NCBI GenBank assembly: GCA_030429345.1
Contig: JAUIFJ010000010.1
Coordinates: 62,001-126,000 of the forward strand
Direction: 5' to 3'
DNA length: 64,000 nucleotides
Origin: a bacterium
GTDB taxonomy: Bacteria > CAIWAD01
Shown here: positions 54,906 through 63,784 of the stretch, one piece after another
Numbering within the stretch: position 1 is the first letter of the stretch
Layout: the number at the start of each line of letters is the position of its first letter
The notes under the pieces: model-generated
Database searches by the model: none
Told to the model about the DNA's origin: nothing
What the model saw: only the letters and a program-made list of their open reading frames with translations
Position numbers and translations under genes: made by a program

Positions 54906-55280
54906 ATGCGAAAGAAGAACCGGATCAAGGGCAAGAAGGCTTTGTTCGTGCTGGGCCTCGGCCTGGGCTACCAGGTCAGCGCCCTGCGCGATCGCAAGGA
55001 CGAGTCGGCGAAGATCTATGCCATCGAACGCTACGAGGATGTCTTCGAGCGCGCCCGGCAGGCCCAGCAATGGGACGAGGGCGTCGGCGAGGATGTGGAG
55101 TTCCTGATCGGCAGGGACATGGACTCGGTGATGGCCCACCTGGACCAGGTCACGCGGAAGATGGAAGACGAGGACTGGGACGTGATCACGAACCAGCCCT
55201 CGATCCGCCTGGACCCCAAGTACTACAAGACCATGCTGCGCGCCTGGCGCAAGCGCAAGGCCCTGGTGTCCGAGGACTAG
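54906..55280 (+). CDS. Small MptE-like (DUF115-type) protein
   Basis: The 124-residue protein has a Rossmann-type opening KALFVLGLGLGYQVSALRDR, then KIYAIERYEDVFERA and VEFLIGRDMDSVM. This matches the start of the MptE-like/DUF115 domain found in motility-accessory-factor glycosyltransferases. It stops after about 120 residues, where family members continue for hundreds. It may be a truncated relic or a small accessory subunit. ATG 54906 has only a weak upstream site; an in-frame GTG lies at 54876. It is the first gene of the glycan run, and another MptE-like protein starts at 63784. Confidence 0.6.
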   Translation: MRKKNRIKGKKALFVLGLGLGYQVSALRDRKDESAKIYAIERYEDVFERARQAQQWDEGVGEDVEFLIGRDMDSVMAHLDQVTRKMEDEDWDVITNQPSIRLDPKYYKTMLRAWRKRKALVSED

Positions 55281-55284
55281 ACGC

Positions 55285-56118
55285 GTGACACCCCGCATCC
55301 ACCGGAAGCCTCGTGTGCTGGCCCACCTGGGCCTGAATCACGACGGCTCGCTAGCCCGGGCCCTGGCCCTGGTCGAGGAGGCGGCCGCCAGCGGTGTTGC
55401 CGGCGTAGCGCTTCCCCTCTATTTCCATGCACCCGTCTCCGGGGACGAGGATCCATCCTGCCCCGTGGCGATGGTGGACGCGGAGGACCGGGACCTGGCT
55501 GCCTGCGAGCTGCAGGCAGCAGCCATCGAGCACATCCTGGACAAGGCGCGCCGGCTGGGCCTGGTGACGGTTCTGGAACTTTGTGATCCCCTGTCCCTCA
55601 TGCTGGCCTCCGGCATGGATGTGCATGCCTACTGCCTGCACCTGGGGCGGCCCGGCATGATCGATCATGTGCCGGAGCTGCTGGAACACGGACGCCGACT
55701 CTTCCTGCTGACGCCCCTGGCCGATACGCTCGAGCTCGCCGCCCTGCGCGAGAGGATCCCGGAGAATCGCATGCAGCAGGTGACCCTTGTCTGCGGCGCG
55801 CTGCGCCCGCAGGAGCCCTCCGCGGACTGCCTGGAGCTGACGCGCCGCTTCTTCGGGAATGTCGGTTTCTGTGATACGGACCCCGCATCGGGAACGGCCC
55901 GCCGTGCCGCCGCAGCCGGAGCGGACTGGATCCTGAGCTACATCACACTGGATCGCGCCTCCCGCGGACCGGGACACTACTGGGCCCGCGACCGCGAAGG
56001 TCTGCGCCGGCTGTGCTCCTCGCTGGGGCACCGGCAGCGCGCACTTCCCGGGTCCCGCAACCGATCTCTCGGTTCGGGATTCCGCGACTCCCTAGGAAAT
56101 CATCCTCATGCATCCTGA
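55285..56118 (+). CDS. NeuB-like protein lacking catalytic residues
   Basis: The 277-residue protein aligns with the TIM-barrel of N-acetylneuraminate/pseudaminate synthases: AHLGLNHDGSLARALALVEE for AEIGxNHxG, ASGVAGVALPL for AGADAVKFQ, GFCDTDPASGTARRAAAAGA for GYSDHTxG, and ADWILSYITLDR for IEKHFTLDR, ending GPGHYW. The Lys of KFQ and both metal-binding His (SDHT, EKHFT) are missing, and there is no C-terminal antifreeze-like domain. It should therefore be unable to condense PEP with a sugar. GTG 55285 follows GAGGA; the end overlaps the next gene by 11 bp. It is best called a NeuB-family pseudoenzyme of unknown role. Confidence 0.65.
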   Translation: MTPRIHRKPRVLAHLGLNHDGSLARALALVEEAAASGVAGVALPLYFHAPVSGDEDPSCPVAMVDAEDRDLAACELQAAAIEHILDKARRLGLVTVLELCDPLSLMLASGMDVHAYCLHLGRPGMIDHVPELLEHGRRLFLLTPLADTLELAALRERIPENRMQQVTLVCGALRPQEPSADCLELTRRFFGNVGFCDTDPASGTARRAAAAGADWILSYITLDRASRGPGHYWARDREGLRRLCSSLGHRQRALPGSRNRSLGSGFRDSLGNHPHAS

Positions 56119-57142
56119 TACAGCCCTGATGACCGACCTGCTCGGGGACATCGAGCGGGGCCTCGGTTCCACCCGAGTCAAGCGACTGGAGGAGCTGGTC
56201 GCGCTTTACCTTGGACCCGGTGCCCATTGCGCGGCCCTGAGCAACCCTGCGCCGGCCCTGCAGCTGGCTCTGGGGGCCCTGGGACTGCGCCCGGGGGAAC
56301 GGGTCCTCCTGCCGGCCCTGATCGAGCCGCAGCTGGTTCATCCCGTGTTGCACCTGGGAGCCGAACCGGTCTTCCTGGACGTGCACCCTCACAGCCTGTG
56401 TCCGGATCCCGGGCGCATGCGCGACTGGATCGAGAGCCGCGCCCTGAGACACAGCGGATCCTGGTTCGAGCGCGAAAGCGGACACCGGCTGGCGGCCTTC
56501 GTTTTCGCCAACCGCGACGGGCTTCCCGCCCCGGTGGAGGAGTATCACGAAATCGCGGGGCGCTATGGGCTGCGCCTGGTGGAGTGCTGTGCTGCCGCGG
56601 AAGGAGCGGGCTCCGGTCCATTGCCTGACATACGCCTCGTCGACCTGCGCTCCGCGCCCTTCGGACTGGATTCCGGAGCCCTGTTGATCAGCCAGGACGC
56701 GGACCTTCGCCGCAGCGCGGTCCACTGGGCGGAACTCTGTGCGACAAACAGCGATGCCGGGCATGACGGCTTCGGTTTCCAGTACCGCCTGTCGGCCCTG
56801 CTCGCGGGTCTGGCGGCGGAGCGCTTCGAACGCTGGCAGGCAAGCACCCGCACACGGGAGGAAAAGCCGTCCAGGCGGCCGCGCAAGCTCTGGCGCCTGC
56901 CGGGCGGCGAGAATGTGCGCCAGTTCAGCGCCCACCTCTTCGAGCACGGCTGGACTCCGCTTTCCCTGCCTCCCTGCCTGCCGGACCAGGAACTGTACTC
57001 CGGGTTTGCCGGCGAAGCGACCCCCGAAGCCAGCCAGGCGGCGCAGCACTGCCTGCTGGCAGAACGTCGTACGGATGCGCTGACGGCGCCGCTGCTGCAT
57101 GCGACACCCGGAATCCCTGCAACGAAAGGCGCACACGCATGA
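56108..57142 (+). CDS. DegT/DnrJ-like aminotransferase homologue lacking the PLP lysine
   Basis: The 344-residue protein keeps the sugar-aminotransferase scaffold: CAALSNPAPALQLALGALGL, then RPGERVLLPALIEPQLVHPV, GAEPVFLDVHPHSL and GFQYRLSALLAGLAAERFER, matching the usual GxNYRM helix. The PLP-binding Lys region, normally SFxxxKxLxxGEGG, reads APFGLDSGALLI with no Lys, and the pyridine-binding Asp (xEDAA) is replaced in VECCAAAEGA. It is therefore predicted to be inactive as a transaminase. It overlaps the NeuB-like gene by 11 bp and the next glycosyltransferase by 4 bp. Together the pair looks like relics or repurposed parts of nonulosonic-acid synthesis. Confidence 0.7.
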   Translation: MHPDTALMTDLLGDIERGLGSTRVKRLEELVALYLGPGAHCAALSNPAPALQLALGALGLRPGERVLLPALIEPQLVHPVLHLGAEPVFLDVHPHSLCPDPGRMRDWIESRALRHSGSWFERESGHRLAAFVFANRDGLPAPVEEYHEIAGRYGLRLVECCAAAEGAGSGPLPDIRLVDLRSAPFGLDSGALLISQDADLRRSAVHWAELCATNSDAGHDGFGFQYRLSALLAGLAAERFERWQASTRTREEKPSRRPRKLWRLPGGENVRQFSAHLFEHGWTPLSLPPCLPDQELYSGFAGEATPEASQAAQHCLLAERRTDALTAPLLHATPGIPATKGAHA

Positions 57143-60100
57143 ACTTCCTGATCGCCGGCATCAAGAACTGGCCCATGCATCACGCCTGGGAGCATGCCAT
57201 CGCCGAGGCGCTGCAGGCCGCCGGACACCGTGTCACCTTCCTGGGATGCGCGCCGGGCGCCTTCAACAGCTGTGAATGCGTGGACCGCAACACCGTATCC
57301 GCTCACGGGGACCATGCCGCCTTCTGCGCGGGCTGCGTCCAGCAGCAGCAGGGAGTGCATGCCCGGGCCGGATTCGCCGAAAGGTCCCTGGCGGCCGACG
57401 AAGAAAGCGAAACCCGCCTGAGGCAGGACGTGCTCGGGCGCTCGATCGGCGAGCTGCTCGCCGAGGACTTCGAGGGACAGCCGGTGGAGAAGCTGCTGCT
57501 GCCCTCGCTGCGCCGCTGGGGCAAGAGCGGCGAGTCCCTGGACAGCTTCGTGCCGCCGCGCGTGCTGCAGGAGCATCTGCTGACCGTGCACCGTATACGC
57601 CGGCAGCTCCCGGACCTGCTCGAGAACGAGGCCATCGACACGGTCATCGTGCTCAACGGGCTCTTCGCGGCCGAGCAGGCGATCAGCCTGGTCGCCGCCC
57701 GCCATGGCTGCCGCGTGATCAACTACGAGCGCGGCCACGTGCGGAACACACTGATGCTTTCCGACGGCGGCCCCTCCTGCCACCTTGAACTCGGCAGCCG
57801 GCTGCCCCGGGACCTGGACGCCGAGCTGGATCCGGTCTCCGCCGGCCTGCTGGACCGCTACCTGGACGGCCGGCACGACAACCAGGACAGCAATGTGCGC
57901 TTCGGAACCGACGGGGCGGGCCTGGAAGGGACCAGGACACGCGTCTGCGCCTTCGCCAACGTCAGCTGGGACTCGAGCATCTGTTCGCGCTCCACCGTGT
58001 TCGGCGAGTACCGCGAGTGGCTGCGCGCCCTGCTGTCCCTGGCCCGCAACAATCCGGACCTGGAAGTCGTGATCCGCGTGCATCCCGGCGAGGCAAGCCT
58101 CAGGACGGATCCCACCATCGACCGGACCGGGCGCTGGATCCGTGCGCAGCAGCCGCCGGAGAACCTGGTGCTCGTGGACGCCGAGGATCCGCTCAGCTCC
58201 CGCCAGCTGGCCAACCAGTCGGACCTGGTAGTGGTCTTCTGCACCACCTTCGGTCTCGAGCTGGCCTGCCAGGGGCGCACCGTGTTGACCTGCGGCGAAG
58301 TGCACTACGCCGGTCACGGCTTCACGGTCGACCTGGAAAGCGCGGAGTGCTTCGAGCAGACTGTGAGACAGAGGATCGCCGAACCGCTCGAGGCGGAAAC
58401 CGTCAGGCGCCGTGCGCGCTCCTATGCCTATGCCCTGTTCTTCGAGGCGCCGCTGCCCTTTCCCTGGGTCGAGGAGGTGGAGTACGGCGTGCCGCAGCGC
58501 CTGGCGCCGGCGATCACGACCGAGTGGCTGGGAAGCGACGAGCTCCTGCGCGGACTGCTGTCCTGGTTCTGCGGGGAACGGGCCCTGCCGCCTTCCCTGC
58601 GCGACCTGCTCGACCGTCCGGAAGCCTGCCCCCTGCCCTGGTGCTACAACTCGAGGCTGGAGCGCCCGAAAGGCGCCCTGGCCGTCCTGATTCCGGCTTT
58701 CGAGCGCCCCGATTCCCTGCGCAAGGTCCTGGAGGGCTATGCCGCCCAGGACTGCGGCAGCCGCTCCTTCCGTGTTCTCGTCGTCGATGACGGCAGTTCT
58801 TCGCCCCTGGAGGACTCCTTTTGCGACCTGGAATCCCGGCTGGACCTGGAATGGCTCCGCCTGCCGCACAACAGTGGACCGGCAAGAGCGCGTAACACGG
58901 GGATCGAGCACCTGCTCCGGGCGGGCAGCGGCATCGGGCAGATCTTCATCACGGGCGCGGACATGATACCGGCGCAGGACCTGGTCGCGGGGCTGCAGAA
59001 GGCCCGTCGCGGCTGGGGCGATCCACGCGTCGCGCTGCTGGCGCACGTGGACTGGGCCGAAGGGCTGCCGGTCAACCGGGTGATGGACCTGGTGACACGC
59101 AACGGCATGCAGTTCGGCTTCTCGGGCCTGCCGGCCCGCGCGATCCTTCCACCGCAGTACCTGTACACAAGCGGAGTGGCCCTGGATGCCGGCTTCCTGC
59201 GCAGCAGCGGCCTGCGTTTCAGGGAAGACTTTCCCTACGCCGCCTGGGAAGACACCGAATTCAGCCTGCGCGCCTGGAAGGCGGGGCTGGTGCTGGCCTA
59301 CGACCGCGATCTGCGTGTGTACCACGATCATCCGATGACCCTGGATTCCTTCTGCGAGCGCCAGGTTCGAGCAGGCGCGGCAGCCAGGGTCTTCGAGCGT
59401 CTCGAGCCGCAGGCCTATCGCAGTGTGGCCGGCCAGCCGCCGGAGAATCCCCCCGATCGGCGGCAGATGCACGCCCTGCGGGAAGCGGCCCGGGAACTGG
59501 ACAAGCTCGACACGGAGCGCTTGCGCGGGGTGCAGGGGCCGAGGGGAGACCTGGGCGAAAGCCTGGATCGCGAGCAGAACGACCTGCTCGCGCAGCTCTT
59601 CCGTCTGCATCACGAAGCCGGCTGGTTCTCCGAGCCGCAGATCGCGCCTGGGGAAGGAGTCGAGGGCCTGCTGAGCATCCTGATCCCGGTCAGGGACCGC
59701 TGGGCCCTGACGCGGGACTGCCTGGAGGCCATTCGACGGAACACGAAGGGTCCCTGGGAAGTGATCGTCGTCGACAACGGCTCCTCGGACGAGACGGCCG
59801 CGAAGCTTGCCGGCATGGAGGACGTGCTGGTCCTGCGCAGCGAAAGCAACCTGGGCTTCGCCCGGGCCAACAACCTGGCGGCGGGACACGCCCGCGGCGA
59901 GCTGTTGGTGCTGCTCAACAACGACACGATCGTGCAGGAGGGCTGGGACGAACCGCTGCGCCGGGAGCTGGCTGATCGTGTGACAGGAATCGTGGGCCTG
60001 CGCCTGGTCTACCCGGACGGCACGATCCAGCATGCCGGCGTGGCCTTCGGCGAGAACGGCCTGCCCTGGCACATCTATCGCGGACTTCCCGGAATGGCGG

Positions 60101-60702
60101 ACCCCGTGATGCATCGCCGCGAGCTTTCCGCGGTGACCGGCGCCTGTCTCGGAATCCGCCGGGATCTCTACGCGGCCATGAAGGGCCTCGACGAGAATTT
60201 TGTCAATTGCTACGAGGACATCGACCTCTGCCTGCGCGTCCGCGCCGCCGGATTCCGGGTCGTCTACAATCCGGAAGGAAGCGTGATCCACCTGGAAGGA
60301 AAGACCGCGGGACGCAACGACCGGGTGGCGCACAGTTGGCGCGTGCTGCTGGATCGCTGGGAAGGGCGCTTGCCCAGGGACCAGGAGCGTCTGCTGGCCG
60401 AGGACGGCCTCGAGCTGGAAAGCAGCGAGCAGGGCGTGCGCTACCGCCGCATGCCAAGGCTGAGCGCCGAGCAGGAGATCGACCGCCTGCTGAAGCAGGG
60501 AGAGCGCGACAAGGCGCGAAAGGTCCTGCGTTTCCGGGTCAATCAGCATCCGGATGATCTCGGCGCCCGCCTGAGGCTGCTGGACCTGGAACTGGATGCC
60601 GGAAACCTGTCGGCCGCCCAGGCGCTTAGCCGCGGATTCACCCTGGACGAGAAGAGGCGCGAGCGGATGGCGGTTCTTGCGGCCGGCGGGGAAGACGCGT
60701 GA
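57139..60702 (+). CDS. Three-module glycosyltransferase
   Basis: The 1187-residue protein has three parts. Residues 1-510 look like a capsule-type GT-B transferase (INYERGHVRNTLML, then RVHPGEAS and VVVFCTTFGLELACQGRTVL) with a Cys-rich patch early on (CEC and CAGC). Residues about 513-780 are a GT2 domain (AVLIPAFERPDSL, VLVVDDGSS, AWEDTEFSLRAW). Residues about 844-1090 are a second GT2 domain (SILIPVRDRWALT, VIVVDNGSSDET, NNDTIVQEGW, CYEDIDLCLRVRAAG). A helical, TPR-like tail follows. It could add several sugars to one acceptor. The start overlaps the previous gene by 4 bp. Confidence 0.85.
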   Translation: MNFLIAGIKNWPMHHAWEHAIAEALQAAGHRVTFLGCAPGAFNSCECVDRNTVSAHGDHAAFCAGCVQQQQGVHARAGFAERSLAADEESETRLRQDVLGRSIGELLAEDFEGQPVEKLLLPSLRRWGKSGESLDSFVPPRVLQEHLLTVHRIRRQLPDLLENEAIDTVIVLNGLFAAEQAISLVAARHGCRVINYERGHVRNTLMLSDGGPSCHLELGSRLPRDLDAELDPVSAGLLDRYLDGRHDNQDSNVRFGTDGAGLEGTRTRVCAFANVSWDSSICSRSTVFGEYREWLRALLSLARNNPDLEVVIRVHPGEASLRTDPTIDRTGRWIRAQQPPENLVLVDAEDPLSSRQLANQSDLVVVFCTTFGLELACQGRTVLTCGEVHYAGHGFTVDLESAECFEQTVRQRIAEPLEAETVRRRARSYAYALFFEAPLPFPWVEEVEYGVPQRLAPAITTEWLGSDELLRGLLSWFCGERALPPSLRDLLDRPEACPLPWCYNSRLERPKGALAVLIPAFERPDSLRKVLEGYAAQDCGSRSFRVLVVDDGSSSPLEDSFCDLESRLDLEWLRLPHNSGPARARNTGIEHLLRAGSGIGQIFITGADMIPAQDLVAGLQKARRGWGDPRVALLAHVDWAEGLPVNRVMDLVTRNGMQFGFSGLPARAILPPQYLYTSGVALDAGFLRSSGLRFREDFPYAAWEDTEFSLRAWKAGLVLAYDRDLRVYHDHPMTLDSFCERQVRAGAAARVFERLEPQAYRSVAGQPPENPPDRRQMHALREAARELDKLDTERLRGVQGPRGDLGESLDREQNDLLAQLFRLHHEAGWFSEPQIAPGEGVEGLLSILIPVRDRWALTRDCLEAIRRNTKGPWEVIVVDNGSSDETAAKLAGMEDVLVLRSESNLGFARANNLAAGHARGELLVLLNNDTIVQEGWDEPLRRELADRVTGIVGLRLVYPDGTIQHAGVAFGENGLPWHIYRGLPGMADPVMHRRELSAVTGACLGIRRDLYAAMKGLDENFVNCYEDIDLCLRVRAAGFRVVYNPEGSVIHLEGKTAGRNDRVAHSWRVLLDRWEGRLPRDQERLLAEDGLELESSEQGVRYRRMPRLSAEQEIDRLLKQGERDKARKVLRFRVNQHPDDLGARLRLLDLELDAGNLSAAQALSRGFTLDEKRRERMAVLAAGGEDA

Positions 60703-61985
60703 TGCGCTGCACCGTGATCCAGCTGGCCCGCGTGGGCGATCTGGCGCAGAGTGTCCCCCTGCTGCGCGCTCTGAAGAGCTCCGGCAGGCGTGTGACTCTC
60801 ATCTGCCCGGCGGACCCGGGAACATGGATTCGCCACTGGGCCGATGAGTTGCGCGTGGTCGATCTGCAGGGAATCAGCGGGCTCGCCGGAGACCCGGTGG
60901 GACTGATGCGGGAACTGCACAAGTCCCTGGGTGATCTGCTTTCCTCAGAAGTCGATGAGCTCTACTGCCTCAACGAAGCCGCTCCGGCATTGGGCCTGCG
61001 AGCCCTTCTGCCGGCAAGGCGCTGCTGGGGATTCGGTGACGAGACCCACCCCGCCGTCGCCTGGATGCGCGAACTCACGACACGTCGGGTCGAAAACCGC
61101 ATCCACCTGAGCGAGTGGCAACTGGCGCTGCGGCCGGATCTGGAGGCGGAAGTCTCCGCTGCTCGCACGCGCGCGCAAGGACCTCTTGTGATTCATGCCG
61201 GGTCCGGGCACCCCGCGCGACGCCTGGAAGGGGAGTTCTGGAAAGCCCTCCTGAAGGAGCTGGGAACACGGATGCCCGGAACGAGAATCCTGCTGAGCGG
61301 CAGCGGGAGCGAAGCCTCCTTCTGCGAAGCGCTGGCCGCCGGGCAAGCCCACGTGGAATCGCTGGCCGGCCGGACCTCGCTGGATGATCTCCTGGGGCTG
61401 ATCGGGGAGGCGCGCCTGTTGCTGGCGCAGGACACGGGAGTGCTGCACCTGGCGGCGCTGACGGATACCCCGCTGCTGGGACTGTATCACGCCAGCGCGC
61501 GGGCCTTCGAGACCGGGCCCTTCCAGCATGGCGCACGCGTGCTCGAGATCGTGGCCGATTGCCACCCCTGTGTCGAAGGGCTTCCCCCCTGCGGAGACTT
61601 CACCTGCCGTGCCAGCCTCGATCCGGCGCGTGTCGCGGCGGAGGCCGCCGCCCTGGCCGTCGGGGATCCGCCTCCGCCCGCGGACGAAAGCCTGCTGCGC
61701 GGGTATACGGTCGACTTCGGCGAGGAACTCTATCTCCTGCAGCCCGCGGAAGGGCTGGACCAGGACCGGATCGAGGAGAAGCGGCGTCAGCTGGCCCAGG
61801 TCCGCGGCGAGCTGCCCTTCAAGCTGCCCGGAGTATCACGCGCAGCCCTCGAGGATCTGCGGACACGCGGACTTGGCTTCGTCGACCTGCAGCGGCGATT
61901 CGGTCTGCCGGAAGCCGGGAGCCTGTCCCTGGGAGCCCGCTACCGCGAAGCGGCGGCCTGCCTGTCGAGCGGGGAAAGCCGATGA
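60702..61985 (+). CDS. GT9-family (heptosyltransferase-like) glycosyltransferase
   Basis: The 427-residue protein begins MRCTVIQLARVGDLAQSVPL, the GT9 entry motif, and has VIHAGSGHPARRLEGEFW, LLSGSGSEASFCEAL, LAGRTSLDDLLGLIGEARLL and AQDTGVLHLAALTDTPLLGLY, typical of ADP-heptose-LPS heptosyltransferases. A further ~120-residue C-terminal region has no clear match. It may transfer a heptose or related sugar to the surface glycan. ATG 60702 shares its A with the upstream stop. The end overlaps the next start by 4 bp. Confidence 0.85.
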   Translation: MRCTVIQLARVGDLAQSVPLLRALKSSGRRVTLICPADPGTWIRHWADELRVVDLQGISGLAGDPVGLMRELHKSLGDLLSSEVDELYCLNEAAPALGLRALLPARRCWGFGDETHPAVAWMRELTTRRVENRIHLSEWQLALRPDLEAEVSAARTRAQGPLVIHAGSGHPARRLEGEFWKALLKELGTRMPGTRILLSGSGSEASFCEALAAGQAHVESLAGRTSLDDLLGLIGEARLLLAQDTGVLHLAALTDTPLLGLYHASARAFETGPFQHGARVLEIVADCHPCVEGLPPCGDFTCRASLDPARVAAEAAALAVGDPPPPADESLLRGYTVDFGEELYLLQPAEGLDQDRIEEKRRQLAQVRGELPFKLPGVSRAALEDLRTRGLGFVDLQRRFGLPEAGSLSLGARYREAAACLSSGESR

Positions 61986-63784
61986 AGATCCTCCTGCTGG
62001 ACATCCCTCTCTTCCGCGAAGAGCTCCGTCAGCTGGGGCACGAGGTCTGCAGCCTGGGACCGGATCCGGCCTGTGATACGGTGATCCCGCCTGGCCAATG
62101 GACCCTGGAGAGCATTCGCGCCTCACGCCCGGCAGGATTCGAGCCGGACATTGTGCTCCAGAGCGAGAGCCTGAAACAAAGGCACTTTCCGCTGGAGCTG
62201 GCGCGCCTGCCCTGGCCCAGCGTGTGGTATTCGATCGACGGACACCTGCACCTGGACTGGCACCTGCAGATGGGCCGCCTGGTGGACCGCGTGCTCTGCA
62301 GCCAGCTCGACGTCTGCCGCGCGTTCCGGGGGCGGGGCCTGCGCGCGGACTGGCTTCCCTGGAGCGTCAACGCGCCGGCAGAGCTCCCCGCAGGGCGGGA
62401 TCTGCCCCTCGCCATGGTCGGCAGTTTCCACCCGGGGCATCGTCCGCGGCGCATGCAGCTGCTCGAGAAGTTGAAGCGACGTTTCCCCCTGGAGCTTTTC
62501 GGCCCTCCGTATACGCCATTCCTTTCGGCGCCTGAGCAGGAGGAGATCTATGGACGCTCGCGAATCGTCTTCAACGAGTCGATCGGGGGCGAGATCAACT
62601 TCCGCCTGCTGGAGGCGGCGGCCTGCGGCGCCTGTGTTCTCAGCGACGAGGCGGACAACGGGCAGGACATGCTGCTGGCTCCCGGTAGCGAGTACATCCC
62701 CTGGACCACGGCAAGCCTGGAAGAACGGGTCGAGGAACTGCTCGAGGATCCGGAACGCTGTCTGGAAGTGGGGCACAGGGCCCGAAAGCGCGTTCTCGCC
62801 GAGCACGGCCGCCTGTCCCGGGCCCGCCAGCTCGTGCAGCTTGTCCAGGGCACGGACATCCGCCCCGGGCGGGTCGAAGTGGATCACGGTCCGGTCGAAG
62901 ATGGTGTGAGACGCAGGCTGCAGGCCAACGGCCTGGGGCCGGGAGAGTTCGGCGGATCACGGCAGGTTCCAGATTGTCGTTCGGAGGAGGACCTGCTGCC
63001 CTGCCTGGAATGGCTGCGCGCCGGTGGCGAGGCATCACGCCTGCAGGGAGCGCACCCGGTGCTCGACCTGGCAATCCATGCCGATCGACTGCTGCAGGAC
63101 TTGAAGGCCCGTGCCCTGGGTGTCGACGAGGCCAAGGCCGCGGCATTCCTGCTCTGCGAAGCCTTCGTCTCGGCAGGCCGCAGGCGCACCCCCGGCATGT
63201 GGAACGGCCCCTCGGGAGAGCTTCGTTACCCGGCCTGGGAGCTGCAGCTGATCGAAGCCATGGCCCACGTCATGCCGGGGGATCCGGACTTGATTGTGGC
63301 ACATGCCCGCTGCCTGGTGCAGAGCGGCCAGCCGGAGGCGGCCCTCGATTCCCTGACGCTGCTGCTGAAGCACATTCTTTCCAGGGAGCAGAGAGTGTCC
63401 GCAGCCTTTCTCCACGAAGTCGCGGGTCTCCAGGAACAGTGCGGTTTTCGCGAGCAGGCCCTGCTGACCCTGCTGGCGCTTCCGCCGGAGGAACTGCTGC
63501 AACGGGCCACGAGTCCCCTGGCGAAGAGGGCACTCCTGCTGGCCGGAAGCACCTGGGAGGAACTGGAAGCACTGTGCAGCAGGCAACCGGATTCCGCGGC
63601 GCTCGAGCGGCTCCTGCAACAGGCGCGGACCGACACGCAGCGGCAGCGGGCCGAAGACGCATTGCAGCGCGCCCTGGCTTTCGCGCCGAACTGCTCGCGT
63701 ATACGTCGCCTGGCCGCGCAATGGAAATCGCAACCCGTTCCGGAACGAGTCCGGAGCACGGCAACCGGTGGAAAGGTTCTGTGA
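61982..63784 (+). CDS. CgeB-like glycosyltransferase with helical-repeat tail
   Basis: Residues 1-300 of this 600-residue protein resemble CgeB/YkvP-type GT-B transferases: VWYSIDGHLHLDWHLQ, LCSQLDVCRAFRGRGLRADW, LAMVGSFHPGHRPRRMQLLE, IVFNESIGGEINFRLLEAAA and CGACVLSDEADNGQDML. Residues about 330-600 are all helical with TPR-like spacing (LIVAHARCLVQSGQPEAALD). Such a tail often holds protein partners or acceptors. It overlaps the preceding gene by 4 bp and shares one base with the next start, so the whole cluster is translationally coupled. Confidence 0.82.
   Translation: MKILLLDIPLFREELRQLGHEVCSLGPDPACDTVIPPGQWTLESIRASRPAGFEPDIVLQSESLKQRHFPLELARLPWPSVWYSIDGHLHLDWHLQMGRLVDRVLCSQLDVCRAFRGRGLRADWLPWSVNAPAELPAGRDLPLAMVGSFHPGHRPRRMQLLEKLKRRFPLELFGPPYTPFLSAPEQEEIYGRSRIVFNESIGGEINFRLLEAAACGACVLSDEADNGQDMLLAPGSEYIPWTTASLEERVEELLEDPERCLEVGHRARKRVLAEHGRLSRARQLVQLVQGTDIRPGRVEVDHGPVEDGVRRRLQANGLGPGEFGGSRQVPDCRSEEDLLPCLEWLRAGGEASRLQGAHPVLDLAIHADRLLQDLKARALGVDEAKAAAFLLCEAFVSAGRRRTPGMWNGPSGELRYPAWELQLIEAMAHVMPGDPDLIVAHARCLVQSGQPEAALDSLTLLLKHILSREQRVSAAFLHEVAGLQEQCGFREQALLTLLALPPEELLQRATSPLAKRALLLAGSTWEELEALCSRQPDSAALERLLQQARTDTQRQRAEDALQRALAFAPNCSRIRRLAAQWKSQPVPERVRSTATGGKVL

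Noticed and set aside
55285-56118. Functional N-acetylneuraminate or pseudaminate synthase
   Set aside because: The fold signature is visible but the metal-binding His and catalytic Lys are absent, so a synthase call would be unsupported.
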